Positions 41,564 through 50,496 of a stretch of 64,000 nucleotides of DNA are shown one piece after another. The DNA lies in assembly GCA_031418395.1 (NCBI GenBank), contig JANOXL010000242.1:1-64000 (forward strand), written 5' to 3'. This DNA comes from JANYCG01 sp031418395 (GTDB lineage Bacteria; Pseudomonadota; Gammaproteobacteria; Burkholderiales; Burkholderiaceae_C). The stretch's first letter is position 1; every line of letters begins with the position of its first letter. Made by a program: the position numbers and the translations under genes. The notes beneath the pieces are model-generated. The model had not been told where the DNA came from and ran no database searches. It saw nothing but the letters and a program-made list of their open reading frames with translations.

Positions 41564-42238
41564 ATGCGCGTATTGATTGCAGAAGACGACCAGGTCCTGG
41601 CGGACGGCCTGATCCGTGCCTTGCGCAGCAGCGGCGCGGCAGTGGATCAGGTGGCCGATGGCTCGCAGGCCGATGCGGCGCTGATGACCAACACCGAGTT
41701 TGACCTTTTGATCCTCGACCTGGGCCTGCCCAAGATGCACGGCCTGGAGGTGCTCAAACGCCTGCGCGCCCGCGGCTCCGTCTTGCCTGTGCTGATTTTG
41801 ACAGCGGCTGACTCGGTGGAGGAGCGCGTCAAAGGCCTCGATCTGGGCGCCGACGACTACATGGCCAAACCCTTCAGCCTGCAAGAGCTCGAAGCCCGTG
41901 CGCGCGCATTAATGCGCCGAGGCGCGGGTGCCACCCACAACATCATCAAACACGGCCCGCTGACCTACGACCAAGCTGGCCGCGTGGCCACCATCGACGG
42001 CAAGATGGTCGATCTCTCGGCGCGTGAGTTGGGCCTGTTGGAGGTGCTGCTGCAACGCACCGGCCGCCTGGTGAGCAAAGACCAGCTGGTCGAGCGCCTG
42101 TGTGAGTGGGGCGACGAGGTCAGCAACAATGCGATTGAGGTCTACATCCATCGCTTGCGCAAAAAGATTGAAAAAGGCCCGGTGCGCATCGCTACCGTGC
42201 GCGGTCTGGGCTACTGCCTGGAGAAAATCCCGGAGTAG
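41564..42238 (+). CDS. OmpR-family response regulator (TctD/QseB type)
   Basis: A 224-residue protein. Receiver domain (1-115) with the acidic pair EDD near the start, phospho-acceptor Asp in LLILDLGLPKMHG (about residue 51), the Thr in LILTAAD and Lys in MAKPFSLQEL. The winged-helix effector domain (about 130-220) ends VSNNAIEVYIHRLRKKIEKGPVRIATVRGLGYCLE. CAGGAGAC lies before ATG 41564. Partner of the histidine kinase that follows. The TctDE-type match suggests sensing of a carboxylate or similar cue, not proved. Confidence 0.92.
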   Translation: MRVLIAEDDQVLADGLIRALRSSGAAVDQVADGSQADAALMTNTEFDLLILDLGLPKMHGLEVLKRLRARGSVLPVLILTAADSVEERVKGLDLGADDYMAKPFSLQELEARARALMRRGAGATHNIIKHGPLTYDQAGRVATIDGKMVDLSARELGLLEVLLQRTGRLVSKDQLVERLCEWGDEVSNNAIEVYIHRLRKKIEKGPVRIATVRGLGYCLEKIPE

Positions 42239-42244
42239 GATGCG

Positions 42245-42493
42245 GCCCCCACGCTTCCTCACTGCGTGTAGGCGCTGCCCCCCGAGGGGGCCGCATTTTG
42301 CCTTGGGGCGGCCCGGCGGCAAAACCTCCCCAAACAATTGGACTTGGTTCCTTATTTGACCCGCCTCCTTCAATCTTGTGCCAACGCACCCCGAATTGTG
42401 AATAGTCGCAAGTTTTTGCGCTGGGCCGCCCCAAGCAAAAATGCGGCCCCCTCGGGGGGCAGGAAGCCACACGCAGTGGGCGACCGTGGGGGC
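42245..42493. repeat. Large inverted repeat, about 73-bp arms, between response regulator and kinase
   Basis: Left arm 42245-42317 (GGCCCCCACGC...GCCCCCCGAGGGGGCCGCA...CTTGGGGCGGCCC) and right arm 42421-42493 are near-identical in inverted order, separated by about 100 bp of AT-richer sequence. Each arm also contains its own GCCCCC-CGA-GGGGGC hairpin. A single-arm relative is at 12742. Confidence 0.75.
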
Positions 42494-42500
42494 AAGTGCC

Positions 42501-43964
42501 ATGGCACTTAATCTCTTCAAACGCGAGCAGCGTTCACTGTTTGGCGAAATTCTGGATTGGATGCTGACGCCGCTCTTGCTCTTGTGGCCGGTCAGCCTGG
42601 TCTTGACCTGGGTCGTCGCACAAGGCATCGCCGGCAAGCCGTTTGATCGCGCGCTGGAGTACAACGCCAGCGCGCTGGCGCAACTGGTTACCGTGCAAAG
42701 CGGGCGCATGCAGTTCAACTTGCCGCAGCCCGCGCGCGAACTGCTGCGGGCCGACGATACCGACACCATTTATTACCAGGTGTTGGGACTGCGGGGCGAA
42801 TTTGTCAGTGGCGAGCGCGACTTGCCGCTGCCACCCGAGGGCGAGACCATCGTGCCTGGCGACGTACGTCTGCGTGACGATTCGCTCAAGGGCACGGATA
42901 TCAAAGTCGCCTACACCTGGGTCAAGCCCGACCCGGCCAACCCGCGCCTGGCGCTGGTGCAAGTCGCCGAGACGCTGGAAAAACGCTCGGTGTTGGCCAC
43001 CGAAATTATCAAAGGGGTGATGCTGCCGCAGTTTGTCATCCTGCCGCTGGCCGTGCTCTTGATCTGGCTGGCGCTGGCGCAGGCGATCAAACCGCTGCAA
43101 CAACTGGAGGCGCGCATCCGTGCGCGCCGCCCGGATGACATGAGCCCGCTGGACATCGAGGAGGTGCCGCTGGAGATCGCGCCGATGGCCTCCAGCGTGA
43201 ATGATTTGCTGATGCGCCTCAAAGACTCGATCACCACGCAAAAACGATTCCTTGCTGACGCCGCCCACCAGCTCAAAACCCCGCTGGCGGGTTTGCGCAT
43301 GCAGGCCGAGCTGGCGCTGCGCGAGGGCGCGAATACCGAGCAGTTGAAGCTCTCTTTGCGGCAAATTGGGCGTAGCAGCATCCGCGCCACCCACACCGTG
43401 AATCAGTTGCTGGCCCTGGCACGCGCCGAAGGTAGCGGTACCGCGATGACGCGCCAAAGCTGCGATTTGGTCAAGCTCACCACCGAGGTGATTCAGGACA
43501 GCGTGCCGCATGCGCTGGACAAACATATCGATCTCGGATTCGAAGGTGTGGCGGCAGGCGCCCCCGGCGTGCAGGTCGACGGCAACCCGACCTTGCTCAA
43601 GGAGATGCTGCGTAACCTGATCGACAACGCCATCGCTTACACGCCGTCGAGCCGGGAGAAACCAGGGGTGATCACCGTGCGGGTACTGGTCGATGCGGTG
43701 GCGCAGACGACTTCACTGCAAGTGGACGATTCCGGGCCCGGCATTGCGCTGGCGGAGCGCGAGTTGGTGTTTGAACCGTTTTATCGCGCTTTGGGTAACG
43801 ACGCGGATGGCTCGGGTCTGGGGCTGCCCATCGTTCGTGAGATTGCCGGCCACCACCTGGCCGACGTCACGGTGGGCGAGGTGTGGCCAGGGCAGGTGCC
43901 GCCCGGCGCCCGGTTCACCGTGCGGTTTCGTTGGAGCGGCGTCAGCCTTGAGCCGTCGGGTTAG
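42501..43964 (+). CDS. Sensor histidine kinase (TctE/QseC type)
   Basis: About 487 residues with a first helix (about 20-40), a periplasmic sensor_kinase_2CSK_N-like domain, a second helix (about 175-195), HAMP, and HisKA with the phospho-His in FLADAAHQLKTPLAGLRMQAEL. The HATPase_c domain follows with N-box LRNLIDNAIAYTP, DDSGPGI and GSGLGLPIVREIAGHH. Start at ATG 42501 (MALNLFKREQRSLFGEILDW); the longer frame runs into the inverted repeat. That repeat separates it from its response regulator, which is unusual for a pair normally joined or overlapping. Confidence 0.92.
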   Translation: MALNLFKREQRSLFGEILDWMLTPLLLLWPVSLVLTWVVAQGIAGKPFDRALEYNASALAQLVTVQSGRMQFNLPQPARELLRADDTDTIYYQVLGLRGEFVSGERDLPLPPEGETIVPGDVRLRDDSLKGTDIKVAYTWVKPDPANPRLALVQVAETLEKRSVLATEIIKGVMLPQFVILPLAVLLIWLALAQAIKPLQQLEARIRARRPDDMSPLDIEEVPLEIAPMASSVNDLLMRLKDSITTQKRFLADAAHQLKTPLAGLRMQAELALREGANTEQLKLSLRQIGRSSIRATHTVNQLLALARAEGSGTAMTRQSCDLVKLTTEVIQDSVPHALDKHIDLGFEGVAAGAPGVQVDGNPTLLKEMLRNLIDNAIAYTPSSREKPGVITVRVLVDAVAQTTSLQVDDSGPGIALAERELVFEPFYRALGNDADGSGLGLPIVREIAGHHLADVTVGEVWPGQVPPGARFTVRFRWSGVSLEPSG

Positions 43965-44085
43965 GCTGAATCGCGCTGGCTTGAACTGCGCCACGACGCA
44001 GGTCTGAAACATTCGTGAAGTGGGCGCACAGACCCGCCTGGATCGCCTGGAGTGCTGGAAGGGCTGGAAGAAATTGACGATCGAC

Positions 44086-44736
44086 TTACCGACAAGCGCG
44101 CAAGGGTTTGCCGCCCAAGAGCGGCTTCAAGTCTTCCACTTTCGGGCGCAGGGCATCGTCCACAGCGGCCAGTTTCAGTATCCAGGATTTCACGTCTTCC
44201 CGCTCCTGCACCACTTTTGCGGTGCGCACACCGCGTTTACTCAAGGTTGCCAGAGTGGCTTCAGCAGCGTCTTTGGACGGGAAACCACCCAATGACAAAC
44301 CGGGCTCCAAAGCGGCGTTGTTGAGCGGTTCAAACTTCAGGTTCAGTTGCGAAAGTTCAGAGCGTTTGGCCGCCAGCGCCTGGGCGTTGGGGTATTTGCC
44401 CATGTAAACGATCCAGCGACCTGGCTCGGTGGCGGCATCGAGCTCCCAGGTACCTGCGGGCAGGTTGGATTCGAGGATGCGACGCAGTGCCTGACTTTGG
44501 TTTTCGTCAAAACCACTTGCCGTCAGGCACTCGGGTGCTCGCGCGGGTGTGGCGTCGGCGCGCGGCGCCTCGTCAGCCCGCAAAACACGGATGCCTTCAG
44601 GCTTGATCTGCTGCGCCAGGCGTTGTGGTTCAGCCACTTCCACTGGGGCGTAACCATAGGCCTTGAGCATGCCTTGTGACCAGGCGAAATAAACGCCATT
44701 GGCCAACACGAGCAATAAAACCAGAAATCTCAGCAT
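44086..44736 (-). CDS. SPOR-domain-like envelope protein
   Basis: About 216 residues. An N-terminal membrane helix (MLRFLVLLLVLANGVYFAWSQG) places the rest in the periplasm. WIVYMGKYPNAQALAAKRSEL...GLSLGGFPSKDAAEATLATL resembles the SPOR peptidoglycan-binding fold. Start ATG 44736, immediately after the birA stop on the same strand; the longer frame to 44823 lies inside birA. No known partner. Confidence 0.7.
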   Translation of the reverse strand: MLRFLVLLLVLANGVYFAWSQGMLKAYGYAPVEVAEPQRLAQQIKPEGIRVLRADEAPRADATPARAPECLTASGFDENQSQALRRILESNLPAGTWELDAATEPGRWIVYMGKYPNAQALAAKRSELSQLNLKFEPLNNAALEPGLSLGGFPSKDAAEATLATLSKRGVRTAKVVQEREDVKSWILKLAAVDDALRPKVEDLKPLLGGKPLRACR

Positions 44737-44738
44737 GA

Positions 44739-45593
44739 TTAGTTTTGACGGGGCAGGGCGGGTGGGCAGGCGGCGCCTTGCGGGCGCACGCTGACTTCGG
44801 AACTGCTGATTTTTACCACGCATTGCGCCGTTTCCACCCGCAATGCGCCATTTTCGTCAACACCCAGCGCCGTGCCGCTTTGGCCATCGCTTAGCGTAAC
44901 TGCTACGCCCATCAAGGCATCCAACGCATTAAAGCCGCCTTGCAAGGCCGCAAAACCTGCTTTTTCAAATGTTTTCACCGTGGCCACCAAAGGCGGCAAG
45001 ACGCGCTGCAGGGCGTCTGCGGCATCCAGTAGTGGGTCTAGTTCGGCCAGCCAGGCGGGTGGTGTAGCCAGCCCATCCGCTGTGCGCGGTGCGATATTGA
45101 TGCCGATACCGATCACGGCAAACCGCCCCGGCCCGCCGGCGCCTTCCAGGCCACCTGCAGGGCTGCCCGAATGGCCATCGGTGTAGGCCGTGTTGGGCGC
45201 GATGGTTTCAATCAAAATGCCGCCGAGTTTGCGTTGTGCCAGCCACAGGTCATTGGGCCATTTCAGGCGCACATCGGCATGTAAGTGTCGCGCCACCGCC
45301 AAACCCACTGCGAGTGACAGGCCTGACCAACTCACCGGCGACAACATGAGCCCCAGTGAGAACATTAGCGTCGAAGGCTCATTCGGTCTGCCGTCGTCCA
45401 GCCAAGTGCGGCCCAGACGCCCGCGCCCAGCGGTTTGATGCTCGGCGACAAGCAGGATCGGATCAAGCTGGCCTGATCTGGCGCGGCGCATCAGCTCGGA
45501 GTTGGTCGAGTCGATTTGCGGGAGGATTTCGACGGTAAACCCAGGCAAGTCAGGCGCCACTTGTTCCCAAATCGCCTCAGCAACCCATTTCAC
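44739..45593 (-). CDS. birA: Biotin--[acetyl-CoA-carboxylase] ligase
   Basis: Activates biotin with ATP and attaches it to BCCP. Catalytic-domain motifs: IDSTNSELMRRA, AEHQTAGRGRLGRTWLDD (biotinyl-AMP loop), RLKWPNDLWLAQRKLGGILIE and VIGIGINI. About 284 residues; no N-terminal HTH is visible, so it is probably a monofunctional ligase, not a repressor. Start GTG 45593, five bases after the stop of the upstream SET gene; the frame stays open to 45653. Confidence 0.88.
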   Translation of the reverse strand: MKWVAEAIWEQVAPDLPGFTVEILPQIDSTNSELMRRARSGQLDPILLVAEHQTAGRGRLGRTWLDDGRPNEPSTLMFSLGLMLSPVSWSGLSLAVGLAVARHLHADVRLKWPNDLWLAQRKLGGILIETIAPNTAYTDGHSGSPAGGLEGAGGPGRFAVIGIGINIAPRTADGLATPPAWLAELDPLLDAADALQRVLPPLVATVKTFEKAGFAALQGGFNALDALMGVAVTLSDGQSGTALGVDENGALRVETAQCVVKISSSEVSVRPQGAACPPALPRQN

Positions 45594-45598
45594 GTCAA

Positions 45599-46087
45599 TT
45601 ACCGCCCGCGTTTGGGCGCCAGCAAAGTGCCCCGGCAATTCCTGGCGCCGCACCAGCAGGGGTATTCGGCCTTGAGTTTGGGCGTGTAACGCTCGTCGAT
45701 GATCAGACCATAGTCGTAATTCAACTCTTCGCCGGCCTTGATGTTGCGCAGCGCCTTGATGAAGACGCGGCCACCTTCTTCATCGGCTTCGCAGTTTGGA
45801 TTGCAGGCGTGGTTGATCCAGCGTGAGGAGTTGCCGCCAAACAGCGCGTCGATGACATGTTTTTCATCGATGTGAAAATAAAAAGTGTGGTTGGGGTCTT
45901 TTGGGTCGTGCGGGTGGCGCGCCTGCGCGGCCTTCCAGGTGACGATTTCGCCCACATATTCGATGATGGTTTCGCCTTCGGCAATGTCTTGGATGGCAAA
46001 CACGCCTTTGCCATGCACACCAGAGCGGCGGGTTTGGATGCGGCGGTTGTCACCGGGCGCGGGTTTCTTGCTCAATTTCTGGGTCAC
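45599..46087 (-). CDS. SET-domain protein (putative lysine methyltransferase)
   Basis: A 162-residue protein that is almost entirely a SET domain: RRSGVHGKGVFAIQDIAEGETIIEYVGEI at the start, SRWINHACNPNCEAD (AdoMet-binding NHxCxPN motif), GEELNYDYG, and a post-SET cysteine cluster CWCGARNCRG. Such genes are widespread in Burkholderiales and chlamydiae; substrate in bacteria is generally unknown. First gene of the SET-birA-SPOR run, divergent from topB. Confidence 0.9.
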   Translation of the reverse strand: MTQKLSKKPAPGDNRRIQTRRSGVHGKGVFAIQDIAEGETIIEYVGEIVTWKAAQARHPHDPKDPNHTFYFHIDEKHVIDALFGGNSSRWINHACNPNCEADEEGGRVFIKALRNIKAGEELNYDYGLIIDERYTPKLKAEYPCWCGARNCRGTLLAPKRGR

Positions 46088-46121
46088 AAAAGAATCCTGA
46101 ATAAATGCTGCTGAAAATATT

Positions 46122-46191
46122 GGGGCAAGCGCGAGTGGGGCGAAAAGGGCCCGTTGGGGCCTGTTAGGGCGTATGGGGGCAGAAATTGGGG
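46122..46191 (+). repeat. Periodic G-run array upstream of topB
   Basis: Seven runs of three to five G start at 46122, 46137, 46147, 46156, 46167, 46175 and 46188, spaced about 8-15 bases. It could form a G-quadruplex. It lies in the SET/topB divergent region. Confidence 0.45.
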
Positions 46192-46242
46192 CAGATTAGA
46201 AGGGATTTGCCGTCGCGCCGAAAAATTTGTTATTGTGAATCG

Positions 46243-46278
46243 TATGCGTGTGCGCCTGCGTGTGCGTGTGCGCACGCG
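46243..46278 (+). repeat. Low-complexity GTGCGY repeat upstream of topB
   Basis: Imperfect tandem purine/pyrimidine alternation (GCGTGTGCGCCTGCGTGTGC...), about six units, 48 bp before the topB start. It may adopt Z-DNA or be slippage-prone. Confidence 0.45.
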
Positions 46279-46325
46279 AGAGGCTGGATTGTAGTCATGG
46301 CATTTTTGGATACTGAATTCGAATT

Positions 46326-49304
46326 ATGAAAACACTGGTAATTGCTGAAAAACCATCGGTCGCGCAGGACATCGTGCGTTCGCTCACGCCCACAGCGGGC
46401 AAGTTCGAAAAACACGACGAGCATTTTGAGAACGACACCTACATCGTGACCAGCGCCGTCGGCCATTTGGTGGAGATCGCTGCGCCGGAAGAGTTTGACG
46501 TGAAACGCGGCAAGTGGAGCTTTGCCCATCTGCCGGTGATCCCGCCCCACTTTGACTTGAAGCCGCACGACAAAACCAAGACGCGCCTGAACGCCATCGT
46601 CAAGCAAGCCAAACGCAAAGACGTGGACGCTTTTGTCAACGCCTGCGACGCCGGGCGCGAAGGGGAACTGATCTTCCGCTTGATCCAGCAGTACAGCAAG
46701 GTGAAACTGCCTGTGAGCCGCCTGTGGTTGCAGTCAATGACGCCGCAGGCGATCCGTGACGGGTTTGCCAATCTGCGCACCGACAAACAAATGTTGCCGC
46801 TGGCCGACGCCGCGCGTTGCCGCTCTGAGGCCGACTGGCTGGTTGGCATCAACGGCACCCGGGCCATGACGGCCTTTAACTCGCGCGACGGTGGCTTCTT
46901 TTTGACCACCGTGGGCCGGGTGCAAACGCCAACGCTCTCTGTCGTGGTGGAGCGCGAGGAACAAATCCGAAAATTCATCAGCCGCGACTACTGGGAGATT
47001 CACGCCACCTTTGCAGCCCAAGCGGGCCAGTACCCGGCCAAGTGGTTCGACCCGAAGTGGAGCAAGGCGGCTGCCAATGCAGCGGCCGGCAATACCGATG
47101 AGCCGGACGCGGAGCTGAAAGCTGATCGTTTATGGTCCGCTCGTGATGCGCAAAAAATCGCTGACGCCGTGCGCGGCCAAAGTGCGACGGTCACTGAAGA
47201 AAGCAAACCGACCTCACAAGCCTCACCTGCCCTGTTTGACTTGACCAGTTTGCAGCGCGAAGCCAACGGCAAGTTTGGTTACTCTGCCAAGACCACCCTC
47301 TCCATCGCGCAAAGCCTGTATGAGCGCCACAAGGCCCTGACCTACCCGCGGACTGACTCGCGCGCCTTGCCGGAAGACTACGTGCCGGTGGTCAAAGACA
47401 CGTTAGGGATGTTGGCCAAAAGCGCCATGAAACACCTCGCGCCCTTTGCCGCGCAGGCGGTGAAAGGCAACTACGTCAAACCGTCCAAGCGTATTTTTGA
47501 CAACAGCAAGGTCAGCGACCACTTCGCCATCATCCCCACGCTGCAAGAACCCAGCGGGCTATCAGAAGCAGAGCAGAAAGTTTATGACCTGGTGGTGCGG
47601 CGCTTCATGGCGGTGTTTTTCCCGAGCGCTGAATATGAGGTGACGACTCGTGTTTCTGTCGCGGCGGGTCACAGTTTCAAAACCGAAGGCAAGGTGCTCG
47701 TGAAACCCGGCTGGCTGGCCATTTACGGCAAAGAAGCCGCCGATGAAGTGGCCGACGCCAAAGACGGCGACAAAGGCCAAAGCCTGGTGCCGGTCGCGCC
47801 CGGTGAAAAGGTCAAAACCGAAGAAGCCGAGGCGAAGGGCCTCAAAACCCGGCCACCCGCCAGGTATTCCGAAGCCACGCTTTTGGGCGCCATGGAAAAC
47901 GCCGGCAAAACCGTGGAAGACGACGACTTGCGCGCCGCCATGCACGAGAAGGGCCTGGGCACGCCGGCCACGCGCTCCAGCATCATCGAGGGTCTGATTG
48001 CCGAGAAATACATGCTGCGCGAAGGTCGCGAACTGATCCCGACCGCCAAGGCCTTCCAACTGATGACGCTGCTTCGCGGCCTGGGTGTGGAAGAGTTGTC
48101 CAAAGCCGAACTCACCGGCGAATGGGAATACAAGCTCAATCAGATGGAGCACGGCCAGTTGAGCCGCGAGACCTTCATGGCCGAGATCGCCGCCATGACC
48201 GAACGCATGGTCAAAAAGGCCAAGGAATACGACCGCGACACCATTCCTGGTGATTACGCGACCCTGGCCGCGCCGTGCCCCAACTGCGGCGGCATCGTGA
48301 AGGAAAACTACCGCCGCTACACCTGCACCGGCAAAAGCGGCGCTGAAGACGGCTGCGGCTTTTCGTTTGGCAAAACCCCCGCGGGCCGCACCTTTGAAGT
48401 AGCCGAGGTCGAGCAGTTCCTGCGCGACAAAAAAATCGGCCCACTCGATGGTTTTCGCTCCAAAGCGGGTTGGCCCTTCACCGCCGAAATGGTCATCAAA
48501 TACGACGACGAGGCCAAAAACTTCAAACTCGAATTCGACTTTGGCGACGACAAAAAGGGCGAAGAGTCGGGCGAGATCATCGATTTTTCGACCCAGGAAA
48601 CGCTGGGCAAATGCCCCAAATGTGGCACCACCACCGGTGGCCACGTGTTCGAGCACGGCAAGAACTACGTGTGCGACAAGTCAGTGCCCACACTCGCGCA
48701 ACCTATTCCCAGTTGCGACTTCAAGACCGGTCAAGTCATTCTGCAGCAACCTGTGGTGCGGGAACAGATGGTCAAGCTGTTGACCACCGGCAAGACCGAC
48801 CTGCTGGACAAGTTCGTCTCCATGCGTACGCGCCGTGGTTTCAAGGCCATGCTGGCCTGGGACGCCGAAGCCGGAAAAGTGAACTTCGAGTTCGCGCCGA
48901 GCAAATTCCCGCCGCGCAAACCCGCCGCGGGTGCCGCAGCGCGGCCCGCTGGCAGTGCGGCCAAAACTGCGGTCGCAGCGAAAAGCACCAAAGCCGCCAA
49001 AACGCCGACTAAAAAAGCTGCAGTCACCAAAACGGCCGCACCGCGCAAAGCGGCGGTGAAAAAGGCCTCCACCGCGACCGGTCTACAGCCCAGCGCCGCT
49101 TTAGCCGCCGTGATCGGCCCCGAAGCTGTGGCCCGGCCGCAGGTGATCAAAAAACTGTGGGATTACATCAAGGCCAACGGCCTGCAAGACGCCGCCAACA
49201 AACGCAACGTCAACGCCGACGCCAAACTGCTGGCCGTGTTTGGCAAACCGCAAGTCACGATGTTTGAGCTGGCCGGGATTGTGGGCAAACACCTCAGCGT
49301 TTGA
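46326..49304 (+). CDS. topB: DNA topoisomerase III with C-terminal SWIB domain
   Basis: Type IA topoisomerase, 992 residues. Toprim at the N-terminus (VIAEKPSVAQDIVRSL; DAGREGELIF); catalytic Tyr in ALTYPRTDSRAL (about residue 340); GTPATRSSIIEGLI. Two C4 zinc regions follow (CPNCGG...CTGKSG...C at about 650 and CPKCGTTTGG...C at about 760). An Ala/Lys-rich linker (about 865-915) leads to a SWIB/MDM2-like domain (about 918-990: PSAALAAVIGPEAVARPQVI, KKLWDYIKANGLQD, VTMFELAGIVGKHL). SWIB fusions to type IA topoisomerases are known in some bacteria. The linker is histone-H1-like and probably binds DNA. Confidence 0.94.
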   Translation: MKTLVIAEKPSVAQDIVRSLTPTAGKFEKHDEHFENDTYIVTSAVGHLVEIAAPEEFDVKRGKWSFAHLPVIPPHFDLKPHDKTKTRLNAIVKQAKRKDVDAFVNACDAGREGELIFRLIQQYSKVKLPVSRLWLQSMTPQAIRDGFANLRTDKQMLPLADAARCRSEADWLVGINGTRAMTAFNSRDGGFFLTTVGRVQTPTLSVVVEREEQIRKFISRDYWEIHATFAAQAGQYPAKWFDPKWSKAAANAAAGNTDEPDAELKADRLWSARDAQKIADAVRGQSATVTEESKPTSQASPALFDLTSLQREANGKFGYSAKTTLSIAQSLYERHKALTYPRTDSRALPEDYVPVVKDTLGMLAKSAMKHLAPFAAQAVKGNYVKPSKRIFDNSKVSDHFAIIPTLQEPSGLSEAEQKVYDLVVRRFMAVFFPSAEYEVTTRVSVAAGHSFKTEGKVLVKPGWLAIYGKEAADEVADAKDGDKGQSLVPVAPGEKVKTEEAEAKGLKTRPPARYSEATLLGAMENAGKTVEDDDLRAAMHEKGLGTPATRSSIIEGLIAEKYMLREGRELIPTAKAFQLMTLLRGLGVEELSKAELTGEWEYKLNQMEHGQLSRETFMAEIAAMTERMVKKAKEYDRDTIPGDYATLAAPCPNCGGIVKENYRRYTCTGKSGAEDGCGFSFGKTPAGRTFEVAEVEQFLRDKKIGPLDGFRSKAGWPFTAEMVIKYDDEAKNFKLEFDFGDDKKGEESGEIIDFSTQETLGKCPKCGTTTGGHVFEHGKNYVCDKSVPTLAQPIPSCDFKTGQVILQQPVVREQMVKLLTTGKTDLLDKFVSMRTRRGFKAMLAWDAEAGKVNFEFAPSKFPPRKPAAGAAARPAGSAAKTAVAAKSTKAAKTPTKKAAVTKTAAPRKAAVKKASTATGLQPSAALAAVIGPEAVARPQVIKKLWDYIKANGLQDAANKRNVNADAKLLAVFGKPQVTMFELAGIVGKHLSV

Positions 49305-49359
49305 CACGCTGCAATGCGGCCACAAAGCTTGCGTGACCGGCAATAAACCGCCGGGGCCT

Positions 49360-50496
49360 TTAGCGCATGAACTTCCCGTCCCGTCCAATGATGGTCAGGT
49401 CGGTGAAGGTGGAGCCTTGGTGGCTTTTCGCGCTGTAGTTGATGGTAAATCCGCCAAAGTTGACGTCACGCATCGTCTCAAGGCCGGCAATCAGGCCTTC
49501 GCGGGTGGGCACACGGCCCGCGCGGCGCAGGCCCTCGACGAGCACGCGGGCGGTCAGGTAACCCTCAAAACTTGAGAAGTCAAATTCCTTTTGACCGGCT
49601 TCCGTCATCCGCTGCTGATAGTCCCTCACCACCGCGCTGTTACCGGAGTAGGGAAACGGCACCACCTGCGAGATCACCACGCCACGGCCGGCTTCACCCA
49701 GCTCATCGGCCAAGGCGCGGGAGCCGACGAAACTCACGTTGAAAAACTGCCCGCCGTAACCCTTGCCACGCGCCTGTTTGATGAAGGCCGCGCAGGACTT
49801 GTAGGCGCTGATTTGCACCACCGCCTCAGGCTGCACTTTGAGGATTTCTTCGAGCGACTTGCTCACGTCCACACTGTTGCGCTCCACCGTGGCCGTGGCG
49901 ACCGGTTTGAGCTGGCGCTTGGTCAAGGCGCGTGTGACCGCCTCCAGGCCCGCCTTGCCGTAGGCGTCGTTCTGGTAGAACACGGCGATCTTTTTCAGCC
50001 CCAGCGTGCTCAGGTGTTCGACGATACGCTCACCTTCGTCAAAGTAGCTGGCGCGCACATGGAAGATGTAGCGGTTGAAGGGGTCACGCAATGCGTTTGC
50101 GCCGGTGAACATGCCGATCAAGGGCACTTTTTCTTCGGTCAGAATGGGCAGGGCGGCCAGGCCTGTGGGGGTGCCCACCGACCCGGCCAGGGCGAACACC
50201 TTGTCTTCATTGATCAACGCTTTGACGGCGGCGGCGGCTTTTTCAGGTTCGTAGCCGTCATCACGCGTCACCAGTTTGATGACCCGCCCGCCCACGCCGC
50301 CTTGCGCGTTGACGGCCTTGAAATAGCTCTGCATGCCGACCTGCATGCGCAGCCCCAGTTGCGCGGCCGGGCCGGTGGTGGCGGCGAATTGGCCGATGAG
50401 GATTTCCCCTTCAGTGATACCGTTTTCAGCCTGCGCAGGCGCGGCCGCCAGCGTCAAACCGATCAGCAACGAAACAAGTTTGGTAAACAGCGTCAT
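49360..50496 (-). CDS. Branched-chain amino-acid-type ABC transporter substrate-binding protein
   Basis: About 378 residues. Signal peptide MTLFTKLVSLLIGLTLAAAPAQAE (start ATG 50496, although the frame opens at 50508), then the type I periplasmic-binding fold: IGQFAATTGPAAQLGLRMQVG, RDDGYEPEKAAAAVKALI, GSVGTPTGLAALPI, FYQNDAYGKAGLEAV. LivK/Peripla_BP_6 family; ligand unknown (amino acids, amides or aromatic acids). No permease or ATPase genes are adjacent, so it is an orphan receptor. Confidence 0.9.
   Translation of the reverse strand: MTLFTKLVSLLIGLTLAAAPAQAENGITEGEILIGQFAATTGPAAQLGLRMQVGMQSYFKAVNAQGGVGGRVIKLVTRDDGYEPEKAAAAVKALINEDKVFALAGSVGTPTGLAALPILTEEKVPLIGMFTGANALRDPFNRYIFHVRASYFDEGERIVEHLSTLGLKKIAVFYQNDAYGKAGLEAVTRALTKRQLKPVATATVERNSVDVSKSLEEILKVQPEAVVQISAYKSCAAFIKQARGKGYGGQFFNVSFVGSRALADELGEAGRGVVISQVVPFPYSGNSAVVRDYQQRMTEAGQKEFDFSSFEGYLTARVLVEGLRRAGRVPTREGLIAGLETMRDVNFGGFTINYSAKSHQGSTFTDLTIIGRDGKFMR

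Noticed and set aside
47562..48656. 364-residue open frame on the minus strand within topB
   Set aside because: It is the exact antisense of well-supported topB codons, with Gly/Phe-rich composition typical of the reverse frame of high-GC genes and no domain likeness.
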